Source: Flavobacterium frigoris PS1
GTDB lineage: Bacteria > Bacteroidota > Bacteroidia > Flavobacteriales > Flavobacteriaceae
DNA length: 64,000 bases
Direction of reading: 5' to 3'
NCBI RefSeq assembly: GCF_000252125.1
Contig: NZ_AHKF01000014.1
Coordinates: 62,001 to 126,000 of the forward strand
Notes under the pieces: model-generated
What the model saw: the letters and a program-made list of their open reading frames with translations, nothing else
Databases searched by the model: none
Told to the model about the DNA's origin: nothing
In this document: piece by piece, positions 25,714 through 33,873 of the stretch
Layout of the letters: every line of letters begins with the position of its first letter
Numbering within the stretch: position 1 is the first letter of the stretch
Translations under genes and position numbers: made by a program

Positions 25714-26959
25714 AAAAATTATAGTAAGCGTGTGTTTGCTTTTGTCGTTAGTTTCCTTCGCCCAGGAAGGGACTGCATCTCCTTATTCTTATTACGGAAT
25801 TGGAGATATAAGATTTAAGGGAACGGTAGAAAGCCGTTCTATGGCCGGAGTAGCGGTAGAGCAAGACAGTATTCATATTAATTTAGAAAACCCTGCAAGT
25901 TTTGCGCATTTGAAACTTACTACCTTTACTATTGGAGGGACTTTGAATACAGTAAAATTACAATCAGACAGTAAAACTGAAAGTGCAAAAAGAACAACCT
26001 TAGATTACCTTGCTGTAGGATTGCCTTTGGGGAAATGGGGTGTTGGTTTTGGATTGATTCCTTACTCTTCTGTTGGTTATAAAATAGAATCGATTTCTGA
26101 AGATGTTAACTCAAATAACAGACGTTATAGTGGTACTGGTGGTGTTAATAAGGCGTTTTTAGGTATTGGTTATAAGGTTACTCCAAAATTTAGCGTTGGT
26201 GCTGATGTGCATTATAATTTCGGAAAAATAGAAACTAATAGTCTAGAGTTTATCACTGAAGTTCCTGTGGGAACTCGTGAAATGAACACTTCGACTTTGT
26301 CTGGTGTTAATTTTAATATTGGTGCAATGTATCAAACAAATATTAATAAAAAGCTAACGCTATACAGTGGTTTGAATTACACAATTGAAAACACTTTGAA
26401 GTCTGAAAATACTAGAAACATATCTACGGTTATATACAATTCAGGATTTAATTTGTCTGTAGTTGATGTTTTAGAAGAGCAAAGTAGTAATGTTGATTTA
26501 CTATTTCCAGGAAAATTCTCATTGAGTGCAGGTATTGGAGAATCTAAGAAATGGCTTGTAGGAGGTAAGATTGCTTATCAAAAAACTGCGGCTCAAGCTA
26601 ATGCTTATAATGATGCAGGTAATGTAGGTTATGGGAAATATGGAAGTGTAAGCTTGGGAGGTTATTATATTCCAAATTACAACTCTTTTTCTAGCTATAC
26701 CAAAAGGATTGTTTATAGAGGAGGTTTGAAATATGAAAAAACGGGACTAGTTGTTAATTCAGAATCGATAAACGATATGGGATTCACATTAGGTTTAGGT
26801 TTGCCAATTACTGGAACCTATGCTTCTAATGTAAATATAGGTTTTGAATTAGGTAAAAGAGGGACGACAAATGCAGGTTTGGTTCAAGAAAATTACGCTA
26901 AAATTAGTGTAGGCTTTTCTCTTAATGATAAATGGTTTCAACAAAGAAAATTTGACTAA
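25706..26959 (+). CDS. Predicted outer-membrane beta-barrel protein, function unknown
   Basis: The 417-residue protein has a signal peptide (MIKKIIVSVCLLLSLVSFAQ), then SPYSYYGIGDI and a SRSMAGVAVEQDSIHINLENPAS segment typical of Bacteroidota FadL-like or PorV-like barrels, followed by many amphipathic strands to residue 417. It overlaps coaX by 8 bases and precedes lptC by 39 bases. This neighbourhood could suggest a role in envelope lipid or LPS handling, but that is only a guess from context. I do not recognise a named family. Confidence 0.75.
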   Translation: MIKKIIVSVCLLLSLVSFAQEGTASPYSYYGIGDIRFKGTVESRSMAGVAVEQDSIHINLENPASFAHLKLTTFTIGGTLNTVKLQSDSKTESAKRTTLDYLAVGLPLGKWGVGFGLIPYSSVGYKIESISEDVNSNNRRYSGTGGVNKAFLGIGYKVTPKFSVGADVHYNFGKIETNSLEFITEVPVGTREMNTSTLSGVNFNIGAMYQTNINKKLTLYSGLNYTIENTLKSENTRNISTVIYNSGFNLSVVDVLEEQSSNVDLLFPGKFSLSAGIGESKKWLVGGKIAYQKTAAQANAYNDAGNVGYGKYGSVSLGGYYIPNYNSFSSYTKRIVYRGGLKYEKTGLVVNSESINDMGFTLGLGLPITGTYASNVNIGFELGKRGTTNAGLVQENYAKISVGFSLNDKWFQQRKFD

Positions 26960-26998
26960 GATTAAAATAATAACATATCACTTTGTCATTCTTGACGT

Positions 26999-27553
26999 AT
27001 GATTTTATTAAAAAAATATAAAATAGTTCCCGTAGTCACAGCCTTTGCTGTGACTATGTTTTTTGGTTGCGAAAGCAAATTCAAAGAGGTGCAGAAGATA
27101 AATTTCACCGAGTTCGTGCCTAGCGGAGATGCAGATAATGTAAATTTGAAGTATACTGATTCTGGTCTTATAAAAGTGGTGTTGCTCAGTCCTAAAATGT
27201 TGGATTATTCCAGTATTGATTTTCCTTTTACGGAATTTCCAAAAGGCATTGATGTTACTTTGTATGACGATAAAGCCAAAACAACACGCGTGACTTCAAA
27301 TTACGCAGTATCTTATAAACTTACAGGAATCATAGATTTACAGGGGAAAGTGAAAATCGTCTCACAGAATGGGCAGACACTTGAAACGGAACAATTGTAT
27401 TACGATCAGAAGAATGAGTGGTTTTTTACTGAAAAAAAGTTTAAATTTACAGATTTAAAAGGATCGTCAAACGGACAAGGAATCGATTTTAGTAAAGATT
27501 TTAAAATTATCAACTCACAAAGAATAATGGGCGAATTCGATTCCGCTGAATAA
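26999..27553 (+). CDS. lptC: LPS export protein LptC
   Basis: The 184-residue protein bridges the inner-membrane LptB2FG pump to the periplasmic Lpt chain. Unlike the membrane-anchored enterobacterial form it has a lipobox-like MFFGC with Cys24, so lipid anchoring is likely. The remainder is a single beta-jellyroll-like domain with the pattern LYDDKAKTTRVTSNYA and YDQKNEWFFTEKKFKF, typical of Bacteroidota LptC. It is followed closely by a small membrane protein and a CNNM protein. No other lpt genes are in the window. Confidence 0.88.
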   Translation: MILLKKYKIVPVVTAFAVTMFFGCESKFKEVQKINFTEFVPSGDADNVNLKYTDSGLIKVVLLSPKMLDYSSIDFPFTEFPKGIDVTLYDDKAKTTRVTSNYAVSYKLTGIIDLQGKVKIVSQNGQTLETEQLYYDQKNEWFFTEKKFKFTDLKGSSNGQGIDFSKDFKIINSQRIMGEFDSAE

Positions 27554-27570
27554 TATTAAAAAATTAGATT

Positions 27571-27765
27571 ATGGGCTATTTAAAATTCACACCTTATATT
27601 TACCTTATTTTTGCATTATACTTCATTTACGAAGGAATGGCAAAGTGGAATGATCCTGAAGCGACGCCATGGTTGAGCTTTATGATTGGTGGGCTGGCAA
27701 TTTTCATGTTTTTCTTTAGAAGAAAATTCGCGAAAAAGATGGAAGATCGAAATAGCAAATCCTAA
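27571..27765 (+). CDS. 64-residue membrane protein of unknown function
   Basis: Two membrane spans (about 7-22 and 33-49) are joined by the loop EGMAKWNDPEATPWLS and followed by a basic tail (RRKFAKKMEDRNSK). It is 17 bases after lptC and ends 3 bases before the CNNM gene, so it belongs to that operon. The sequence is clearly coding because of its tight packing and residue pattern, but I cannot name a function. Confidence 0.75.
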   Translation: MGYLKFTPYIYLIFALYFIYEGMAKWNDPEATPWLSFMIGGLAIFMFFFRRKFAKKMEDRNSKS

Positions 27766-27768
27766 TAT

Positions 27769-29028
27769 ATGGGAATTGGTATAATAATACTATGTTTAAT
27801 ATTAAGTGCGTTTTTTTCAGGAATGGAAATCGCATTTATCTCCTCCAATAAAATTTATCTTGAAATTGAAAAAAAACAAGATAACTTTCTCTCTAAGATA
27901 CTTACAAAACTTACCGAAAAACCATCAAAATTCATTGCAGCTATGCTTATTGGAAACAATATTGCCTTAGTGGTGTATGGTTTTCTAATGGGAGAACTAT
28001 TAATGAACTGGATTGATTCGTTTCAGTATCATTTTTCAGATTTACTGAATCTTCTTATACAGACATTCCTGTCAACGTTACTTGTTTTGATAACGGCTGA
28101 ATTTTTACCAAAGGTTTTTTTTCAAATATACGCTAATACCCTAATTAAATTTTTTGCAATACCAGCGTACGTGTTTTACATTTTGTTTTATCTGATCTCT
28201 TCATTCTTTATCTGGGTTTCGGATTTTATATTGAAGAAGTTTTTCGGGTCTGACGGCGATCAAGTGCAGCTCTATTTTAGCAAGATAGAATTGGGGAACT
28301 ATATTGTCGAACAAATGAGTACTGTTGACGACGACGACGACGTTGATTCAGAAATCCAAATGTTTCAAAATGCATTGGAGTTTTCGGGAGTTAAAGCTAG
28401 GGATGTGATGAGTCCTAGAACTGAAATCGTAGCTATCGATTTGTTTGATTCGATATCGGAGCTTAAGGAATTATTTATAGAAACAGGCTACTCGAAGATC
28501 GTGGTATATGAGAATTCATTGGATGATATTGTTGGTTATGTGCATTCTTATGATTTATTTAAAAAACCCAAAAATATCAAGGCGATTGTAATTTCTGTTG
28601 AGTTTGTTCCGGAAACAATTTATATAAAAGACGTCATGAATTTGCTAACCAAAAAACGCAAAAGCGTAGCGGTAGTGCTGGATGAATACGGAGGGACTTC
28701 AGGTATTGTTACGATTGAAGATATCGTGGAGGAGCTTTTTGGTGAAATAGAAGACGAACACGATTCTGATGAAGAGCTCATAGAGAAGGAATTGGGAGAT
28801 GATACTTATATTTTTTCGGCTCGATTTGATGTAGAATATTTGAATCAAACCTATAAACTTAATATTCCTGAAAGTGATTCGTATGGGACATTAGGCGGTT
28901 TTATCGTCGATTTTACTAATGATATACCGTTAAAAGGGGAAGTAATTACGATAGGAACTTATCATTTCGTAATTGAAGAAGCCACAAACAAAAAAATAGA
29001 ATTGGTTAAAATGACCGTAAAAGAGTGA
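27769..29028 (+). CDS. CNNM/CorC-family transporter-like protein (DUF21, CBS pair, CorC_HlyC)
   Basis: The 419-residue protein has a DUF21 transmembrane domain (about 1-185; FFSGMEIAFISSNKI with the conserved SGxE), a CBS pair (about 200-325; ARDVMSPRTEIVAID and DEYGGTSGIVTIEDIVEELF) and a C-terminal transporter-associated CorC_HlyC domain (about 340-419; ESDSYGTLGGFIVD). Family members handle Mg2+ or Co2+ efflux; the gliding protein GldE shares this layout, but nothing here marks it as GldE. Five consecutive Asp at about 187-191 are encoded by a perfect (GAC)5 tract at 28327-28341. Confidence 0.88.
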   Translation: MGIGIIILCLILSAFFSGMEIAFISSNKIYLEIEKKQDNFLSKILTKLTEKPSKFIAAMLIGNNIALVVYGFLMGELLMNWIDSFQYHFSDLLNLLIQTFLSTLLVLITAEFLPKVFFQIYANTLIKFFAIPAYVFYILFYLISSFFIWVSDFILKKFFGSDGDQVQLYFSKIELGNYIVEQMSTVDDDDDVDSEIQMFQNALEFSGVKARDVMSPRTEIVAIDLFDSISELKELFIETGYSKIVVYENSLDDIVGYVHSYDLFKKPKNIKAIVISVEFVPETIYIKDVMNLLTKKRKSVAVVLDEYGGTSGIVTIEDIVEELFGEIEDEHDSDEELIEKELGDDTYIFSARFDVEYLNQTYKLNIPESDSYGTLGGFIVDFTNDIPLKGEVITIGTYHFVIEEATNKKIELVKMTVKE

Positions 29029-29096
29029 TTTATTTTAGAAAAATATTTTTTTTGTAAAATAAAACGCTTGTAGTATAATTATTAATCATATAATTG

Positions 29097-29104
29097 TATT
29101 TTCG
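29097..29104 (+). promoter_or_regulatory. -7 element of the PpiD-like gene
   Basis: TATTTTCG (one change from TAnnTTTG) lies 31 bases before the ATG at 29136 and overlaps an earlier in-frame ATG at 29094, so the later start is used. Confidence 0.45.
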
Positions 29105-29135
29105 CAAACTGAATATCAAATTAACAACAATAAAA

Positions 29136-31235
29136 ATGGCAGTTTTATCAAATATTAGACAACGTTCCGCATTAATGATTGCAGTTATTGCATTCGCTTT
29201 ATTTGCTTTTATCATTGGTGATTTATTTAACAGTGGTGGTTTCAGCAGTACATCAAAAGACGTAGGTAGTATCAATGGGAAAGATATTTCTTTTGAGGAT
29301 TTTAGAATCAAAGTGAGTAATGTTGAAAAAAGCGGTCAAGGGATCACTTCTACAGCAGCAGCAAACAGAGTTTGGGATCAAGAAGTATCAGTTGCTTTGT
29401 TGACATCTGAATTTGAAAAGTTAGGTTTAAGAGTTGGTGAAAAGCATTTAATGGAAGTATTGAAAGCAGATGAAAATATTGGGAAAAATCCAATGTTTTT
29501 GAATGCTGCTGGAATATTTGATGTTGCTAAATTTAAAGAGTATTTCAAATCAAACCCTGCGCAAGCACAATATTTAGTAGAAAGAGAGAAAGATGCCGAG
29601 CTAAATGCAAAGTTTCAGATCTATAATACGATGATAAAATCAAGTCTTTTTACAACAGAGAGTGAAGGGAAGTTGAAATATGAAATGGAAGCAAACAAAG
29701 TGAATTTCGCTTATGTTGCCGGATTGTATTCTACTATCAAAGATAGTGACGTAAAAGTTACTGATGCTGAGATTATGGATTACATGAAGAAAAACGAAAA
29801 GAAATTTAAAGCAGATGAAACTCGCGAAGTGGAATATGTTTTGATTGAGGATAAAGCTTCAAAAGAAGATGAGTCAGAAGTTAAATCAAGAATTAACGGA
29901 TTGTTATCTGGTAGTGTTGTTTACAATCAAACGACAGGGAAAAATGATACTTTGTCTGGGTTTAAAACAGCTAAAAACACAATTGATTTTGTGAATTCAA
30001 ATTCAGATGTTCCTTACGATTCTACTTATATCGCTAAAAAAGAATTGCCTGCTATCGATGCAGATCAATTGTTTAATCTAGCACCAGGCGAGGTATACGG
30101 ACCTTATATTTTTGGAAATTATTATGCTCTTTCAAAATCTTTAGGTAAGAAATCAGGAGTAAATGCAAAAGCAAGTCATATCTTAATTAGTTATGAAGGC
30201 GCACAAGTACCTAATCAAAAAGAAAAAAGAAATAAAGAAGAGGCCAAAGCGAAAGCAGAAGCAGTCTTGGCGCAAGTTCAGGCAAACCCTGAAAGTTTCA
30301 TGATGTTAGCTTTTTCAAATTCGGATGATTCTTCAGCACAACAAGGTGGAGATTTAGGTTATTTTGGTCCAAACCAAATGGTGAAACCTTTTAATGATTT
30401 TGTTTTCAATAATGGTATTGGTAAAGTAGGTTTGGTTGAAACTCCTTTTGGTTTTCATATTATCAAAATTACTGACAAGCAAGATGGAATTCGTTTAGCA
30501 ACTATTGCTTTAAAAATTGAAGCTTCTGAAGCTACTTCAGATAAAATGTTTACGCAAGCGACTAAATTTGAAATGGAATCTGCGGATAAAGGTTTTAGCA
30601 AAGTAGCAAAAGAAATGGGACTTAAAGTTGAAGTTCCTGCGACTGTTAAAGTAATGGATGAGAATTTTGGTCCTTTAGGAAACCAAAGATCGATTGTAAG
30701 ATGGGCTTTTGAAGGTGATACTAAAGTAGGTACGGTTAAGAGATTTGAGGTTGCTAACGTAGGACACGTTATTGCAACTGTTAAAAATATAGATAACTCA
30801 GGATTAGCTCCTATATCTCAGGTTAGAGCTTATGTTGAGCCTATCCTTAAAAACAAGAAGAAAGCAGAATTGATCAAAGCTAAAATGTCAGGTTCTTCTT
30901 TAGAAGCTATTGCAAAAGGAGTTGGGTCTACAGTACAACAAGCTACTGATGTGACAATGCAAAATCCAGTTTTAGCAGGAGGTGTTGGTCAAGAGCCGAA
31001 AGTAGTTGGAAATGCGTTTGCGTTAGCAGCAGGTAAATTATCGGCAACAATTGAAGGAAACACAGGAGTATATGTTGTGAAAAATGTTAGCACTGTAAAA
31101 GCAGCAGCTTTGAAGGATCACGCTCCATATGTTTCACAATTGAAGGCTCAGTCAGCAGGTGATGTAAACAGAGTTTTACCTGCCTTAAAAGACAATGCTG
31201 AAATTAAAGACAATAGAAAGCAGTTCAATTACTAG
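29136..31235 (+). CDS. PpiD/SurA-like periplasmic peptidyl-prolyl isomerase
   Basis: The 699-residue chaperone helps fold outer-membrane and periplasmic proteins. A short cytoplasmic start (MAVLSNIRQRS) precedes one membrane anchor (about 12-29), then a SurA_N-like helical domain with SINGKDISFEDF, a parvulin domain at about 345-445 (KASHILISYEG ... GGDLGYFGPNQMVKPF ... GFHIIKI), and a second degenerate isomerase-like region. The start MAVLSNIR is chosen over an ATG 42 bases upstream because a promoter lies between. A bidirectional terminator follows. Confidence 0.92.
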   Translation: MAVLSNIRQRSALMIAVIAFALFAFIIGDLFNSGGFSSTSKDVGSINGKDISFEDFRIKVSNVEKSGQGITSTAAANRVWDQEVSVALLTSEFEKLGLRVGEKHLMEVLKADENIGKNPMFLNAAGIFDVAKFKEYFKSNPAQAQYLVEREKDAELNAKFQIYNTMIKSSLFTTESEGKLKYEMEANKVNFAYVAGLYSTIKDSDVKVTDAEIMDYMKKNEKKFKADETREVEYVLIEDKASKEDESEVKSRINGLLSGSVVYNQTTGKNDTLSGFKTAKNTIDFVNSNSDVPYDSTYIAKKELPAIDADQLFNLAPGEVYGPYIFGNYYALSKSLGKKSGVNAKASHILISYEGAQVPNQKEKRNKEEAKAKAEAVLAQVQANPESFMMLAFSNSDDSSAQQGGDLGYFGPNQMVKPFNDFVFNNGIGKVGLVETPFGFHIIKITDKQDGIRLATIALKIEASEATSDKMFTQATKFEMESADKGFSKVAKEMGLKVEVPATVKVMDENFGPLGNQRSIVRWAFEGDTKVGTVKRFEVANVGHVIATVKNIDNSGLAPISQVRAYVEPILKNKKKAELIKAKMSGSSLEAIAKGVGSTVQQATDVTMQNPVLAGGVGQEPKVVGNAFALAAGKLSATIEGNTGVYVVKNVSTVKAAALKDHAPYVSQLKAQSAGDVNRVLPALKDNAEIKDNRKQFNY

Positions 31236-31262
31236 GAAAAGATATAGTTGTTATTATTTCAT

Positions 31263-31295
31263 AAAAAAACTCGATACTAAGTATCGAGTTTTTTT
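31263..31295. terminator. Bidirectional terminator between PpiD-like gene and the GHMP kinase gene
   Basis: ACTCGATACT and AGTATCGAGT (31269-31289) form a near-perfect palindrome flanked by A6-7 on the left and T7 on the right, serving both convergent transcripts. Confidence 0.88.
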
Positions 31296-31312
31296 ATGCT
31301 TATTTTTTAAAG

Positions 31313-32233
31313 TTAATCCTGCAGTATCATTTCTTCGTAGGTTAAAATTGTGTTGTATCCTTTTTTAGTAAAATAATCAGTTGGATTGGCTTGAGTAATT
31401 GCAAGTATGAAATCTCCTCCCCAAGCGCCTAGGCTTTTTATTTCCCCTTCAAAATCATTAAACAAGCCTTCTTTGACGGTTTTTGTCTCTAGGAGGTGAC
31501 TCATCTCTGTTTCGTGTTTTACGATTGCTTGCGCAAAAGAGGTGATGGTTTTGGCGCTTAACGCATCTTGTGTGATCTTGTCAATCGTACCGATGCTTTT
31601 ATCTAAATTGTAGGCTATGTTGTTTCGGTATTGTGCAATAGAGGCTTTACTGCTTTGTTTTTTATTCAGATAGACAAAGTAAAGGTTGTTTTTAAAGATT
31701 GGATTGAAAGTGACTTTTTCGACAATAGGTTCGCCTTTGTCAAGATGATACAAGATCGGGCTGTTGTTTTGTGCGCAGGCAATATCGTAACCGCTACCGC
31801 CAAAACTTGTTTTAAGCAGTTTGAAAGCGTCAATTTGTAGCCATTGTGCAATATTATTGATTAAGGTAGATGAAGTGCCTAATCCCCATTTTTTAGCGAA
31901 TGTCAGTTCGGTTTTTATCTGGTAGCCATTTGAATTTGTTATAAAGCCTGTATTTAATAAATAAGCCTCATGTAGAATCGTGACTAAAGTGGTCTTTATG
32001 GTTTCTTTTTCTGAAAAAGATGGATTCATTATTTCCGAGAAAGATATGCTGTCTTCAAACCAGATGCTTCCATCGGCGTCACAACTTATCCAAGATATTT
32101 CTTGCTTCGTTCCCTCTTCCACAATTAGGGTTTGTCCAAATTTTGTAGGTAATGCAAATGCTGTGGCGCCGTCTAAAACCAGATATTCTCCTGTAATCAA
32201 AAGTTTTCCGTTGCTGTAGAATGTTTTTTTCAT
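31313..32233 (-). CDS. GYDIA-family GHMP kinase, probably mevalonate-pathway kinase
   Basis: The 306-residue enzyme starts MKKTFYSNGKLLITGEYLVL at the ATG at 32231-32233; an upstream ATG at 32284 adds a poor 17-residue extension. The GHMP ATP loop is KKWGLGTSSTLI (usual form GLGSSAA), and the substrate region is FGGSGYDIACAQNNSPILYH, which gives this Bacteroidota group its GYDIA name. Being encoded just downstream of HMG-CoA reductase, it most likely phosphorylates mevalonate or phosphomevalonate on the way to isoprenoids. Which of the two cannot be told from sequence. Confidence 0.85.
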   Translation of the reverse strand: MKKTFYSNGKLLITGEYLVLDGATAFALPTKFGQTLIVEEGTKQEISWISCDADGSIWFEDSISFSEIMNPSFSEKETIKTTLVTILHEAYLLNTGFITNSNGYQIKTELTFAKKWGLGTSSTLINNIAQWLQIDAFKLLKTSFGGSGYDIACAQNNSPILYHLDKGEPIVEKVTFNPIFKNNLYFVYLNKKQSSKASIAQYRNNIAYNLDKSIGTIDKITQDALSAKTITSFAQAIVKHETEMSHLLETKTVKEGLFNDFEGEIKSLGAWGGDFILAITQANPTDYFTKKGYNTILTYEEMILQD

Positions 32234-32376
32234 TGATGCTGAATTTATTTCAGTATGTTTTTTTATTCCCGATATCGCCGACATCCTTTGCTTGATTTTT
32301 ATAATAGTAGTAAAAGTTTATTGGATTGCTGCACTAGTTCGGCTTTCAGCATTGTGTACGGGAAGAGCTTTTATTA

Positions 32377-33699
32377 TTATTTTCGAAGATTTTCAATCAT
32401 TTCAACAACTGCACTGTGGGAAACAGCGTTATGTTTAAAATGTTTTCGAATCAAAATGCGTTCGTCGTCACTAGCGTCAAATTGGTTCAGAATGTTGTTT
32501 AAATGCATTTTCATGTGGCCGTCTTGTATGCCTGTTGTAGTCAGTGAGCGTAAAGCAGCGAAGTTTTGTGCTAAACCGGCAACGGCAACAAACTGCATTA
32601 ATTCTTTGGCAGAGGGGTTTTCTAACATCTCTAGTGATAGTTTTACCAAGGGGTGCAAAGAGGTGAGTCCGCCCACTGTTCCTAAAGCTAGTGGGATTTC
32701 TAACCAAAATGTAAAAAGGCCATTTTCAATTTTAGCATGTGACAAGCTAGAATATTGACCTGATTTAGCAGCGTAAGCATGAATTCCTGCTTCAACTGCA
32801 CGGAAATCATTTCCTGTAGCCAATACTACTGCGTCAACTCCATTCATGATTCCTTTATTATGTGTAACGGCTCTAAAAGGTTCCACTTCTGCAATTTGAA
32901 CCGCCTGCACAAATCGCTCCGCAAAATCTTGTGGATTTTCAATATGTTTTTCGGCTAATTCATTGACAGGGCAGGAAACCTCGGCTCTTACAATACAGTT
33001 AGGGACATAATTAGAAAGAATACTCATGATTACCTGGATGTCCTTCTCAGTTTCAGAAAACAGGGTGTAAGTCAGCGCTTCTTCTTTTAATGTTTTGGCA
33101 AATTGCTCTAAACAAGAATTGATGAAATTTGCTCCCATGCTGTCTTTTGTTTCAAAAGTGGCATGAAGTTGAAAATAATTAGGTAGTAGGTTTGTTTTGT
33201 CGTTCAAGACAATATCAAGAATACCACCGCCACGTTTTTGCATGTTTTTAGTAATGCTTTCTGTCTCTGCAAAAAATTTTGCTTTGGTTTGAACAAAGAA
33301 CAATTCTAGTTTCGAAATGTCTCCTTTGAATATAAAATGGACTTGGCCGATTTTTTCGGTATTCAACACAGTTGCTTTAAAGCCTCCCCGGGTAGACCAG
33401 AATTTAGCTGATTTAGATGCCGCAGCAACAACAGAGCTTTCCTCAATCGCCATGGGAATCGTGCTGTATTTTCCGTTAATTAGGAAATTTGGGGCGACTC
33501 CAAGAGGGATGTAGAAATTAGTTATGGTGTTTTCAATGAATTCGTCGTGTAGCTTTTGTATTTTTTCATCTGAATTCCAGTAGTTTTTCAGTAAAATGAT
33601 TGCTTCAGCAGGTGTTGAGAAGTATTCCTTGGCAATCCAATTAATTTTTTCTTCTTTGGATAATTTTGAAAAGCCGGTTACAGGGTTATTCATTTTCAA
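32377..33699 (-). CDS. mvaA: Hydroxymethylglutaryl-CoA reductase, class II
   Basis: The 440-residue enzyme converts HMG-CoA to mevalonate. It has the class II features: start FSKLSKEEKINWIA, IPMAIEESSVVAAASKSAKFW with the catalytic Glu, SMGANFINSCLEQF, NKGIMNGVDAVVLATGNDFRAVEA with the catalytic Lys and Asp, and HMKMHLNNIL with the His near the C-terminus. A start two codons later (MNNPVTG) is equally possible. The GHMP kinase gene lies 143 bases downstream. Here the class II enzyme most likely works in biosynthesis, not in mevalonate breakdown. Confidence 0.94.
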   Translation of the reverse strand: MKMNNPVTGFSKLSKEEKINWIAKEYFSTPAEAIILLKNYWNSDEKIQKLHDEFIENTITNFYIPLGVAPNFLINGKYSTIPMAIEESSVVAAASKSAKFWSTRGGFKATVLNTEKIGQVHFIFKGDISKLELFFVQTKAKFFAETESITKNMQKRGGGILDIVLNDKTNLLPNYFQLHATFETKDSMGANFINSCLEQFAKTLKEEALTYTLFSETEKDIQVIMSILSNYVPNCIVRAEVSCPVNELAEKHIENPQDFAERFVQAVQIAEVEPFRAVTHNKGIMNGVDAVVLATGNDFRAVEAGIHAYAAKSGQYSSLSHAKIENGLFTFWLEIPLALGTVGGLTSLHPLVKLSLEMLENPSAKELMQFVAVAGLAQNFAALRSLTTTGIQDGHMKMHLNNILNQFDASDDERILIRKHFKHNAVSHSAVVEMIENLRK

Positions 33700-33721
33700 T
33701 AGATTATAGTAAAATTAGGTG

Positions 33722-33729
33722 CAAAGATA
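33722..33729 (-). promoter_or_regulatory. -7 element of the mvaA promoter
   Basis: TATCTTTG on the minus strand is an exact TAnnTTTG match, 23 bases before the mvaA ATG. No TTG is present at the usual -33 position. Confidence 0.5.
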
Positions 33730-33873
33730 CATTTTTAGTGGTTTTGTAGGCATTTAATTGTGGTCATTAAAGGGCTTTTTAGAATATATTTTTCAACATT
33801 TAACACATGAAATGTGAGATAATTGTAAATTTTTCATTAAAATTGGACTCTTTTTTACATATAAATCAATAGT

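Noticed and set aside
27769-29028. Naming the CNNM protein as gliding protein GldE
   Set aside because: The domain layout is shared by all CNNM/CorC proteins, and no gld gene is adjacent.
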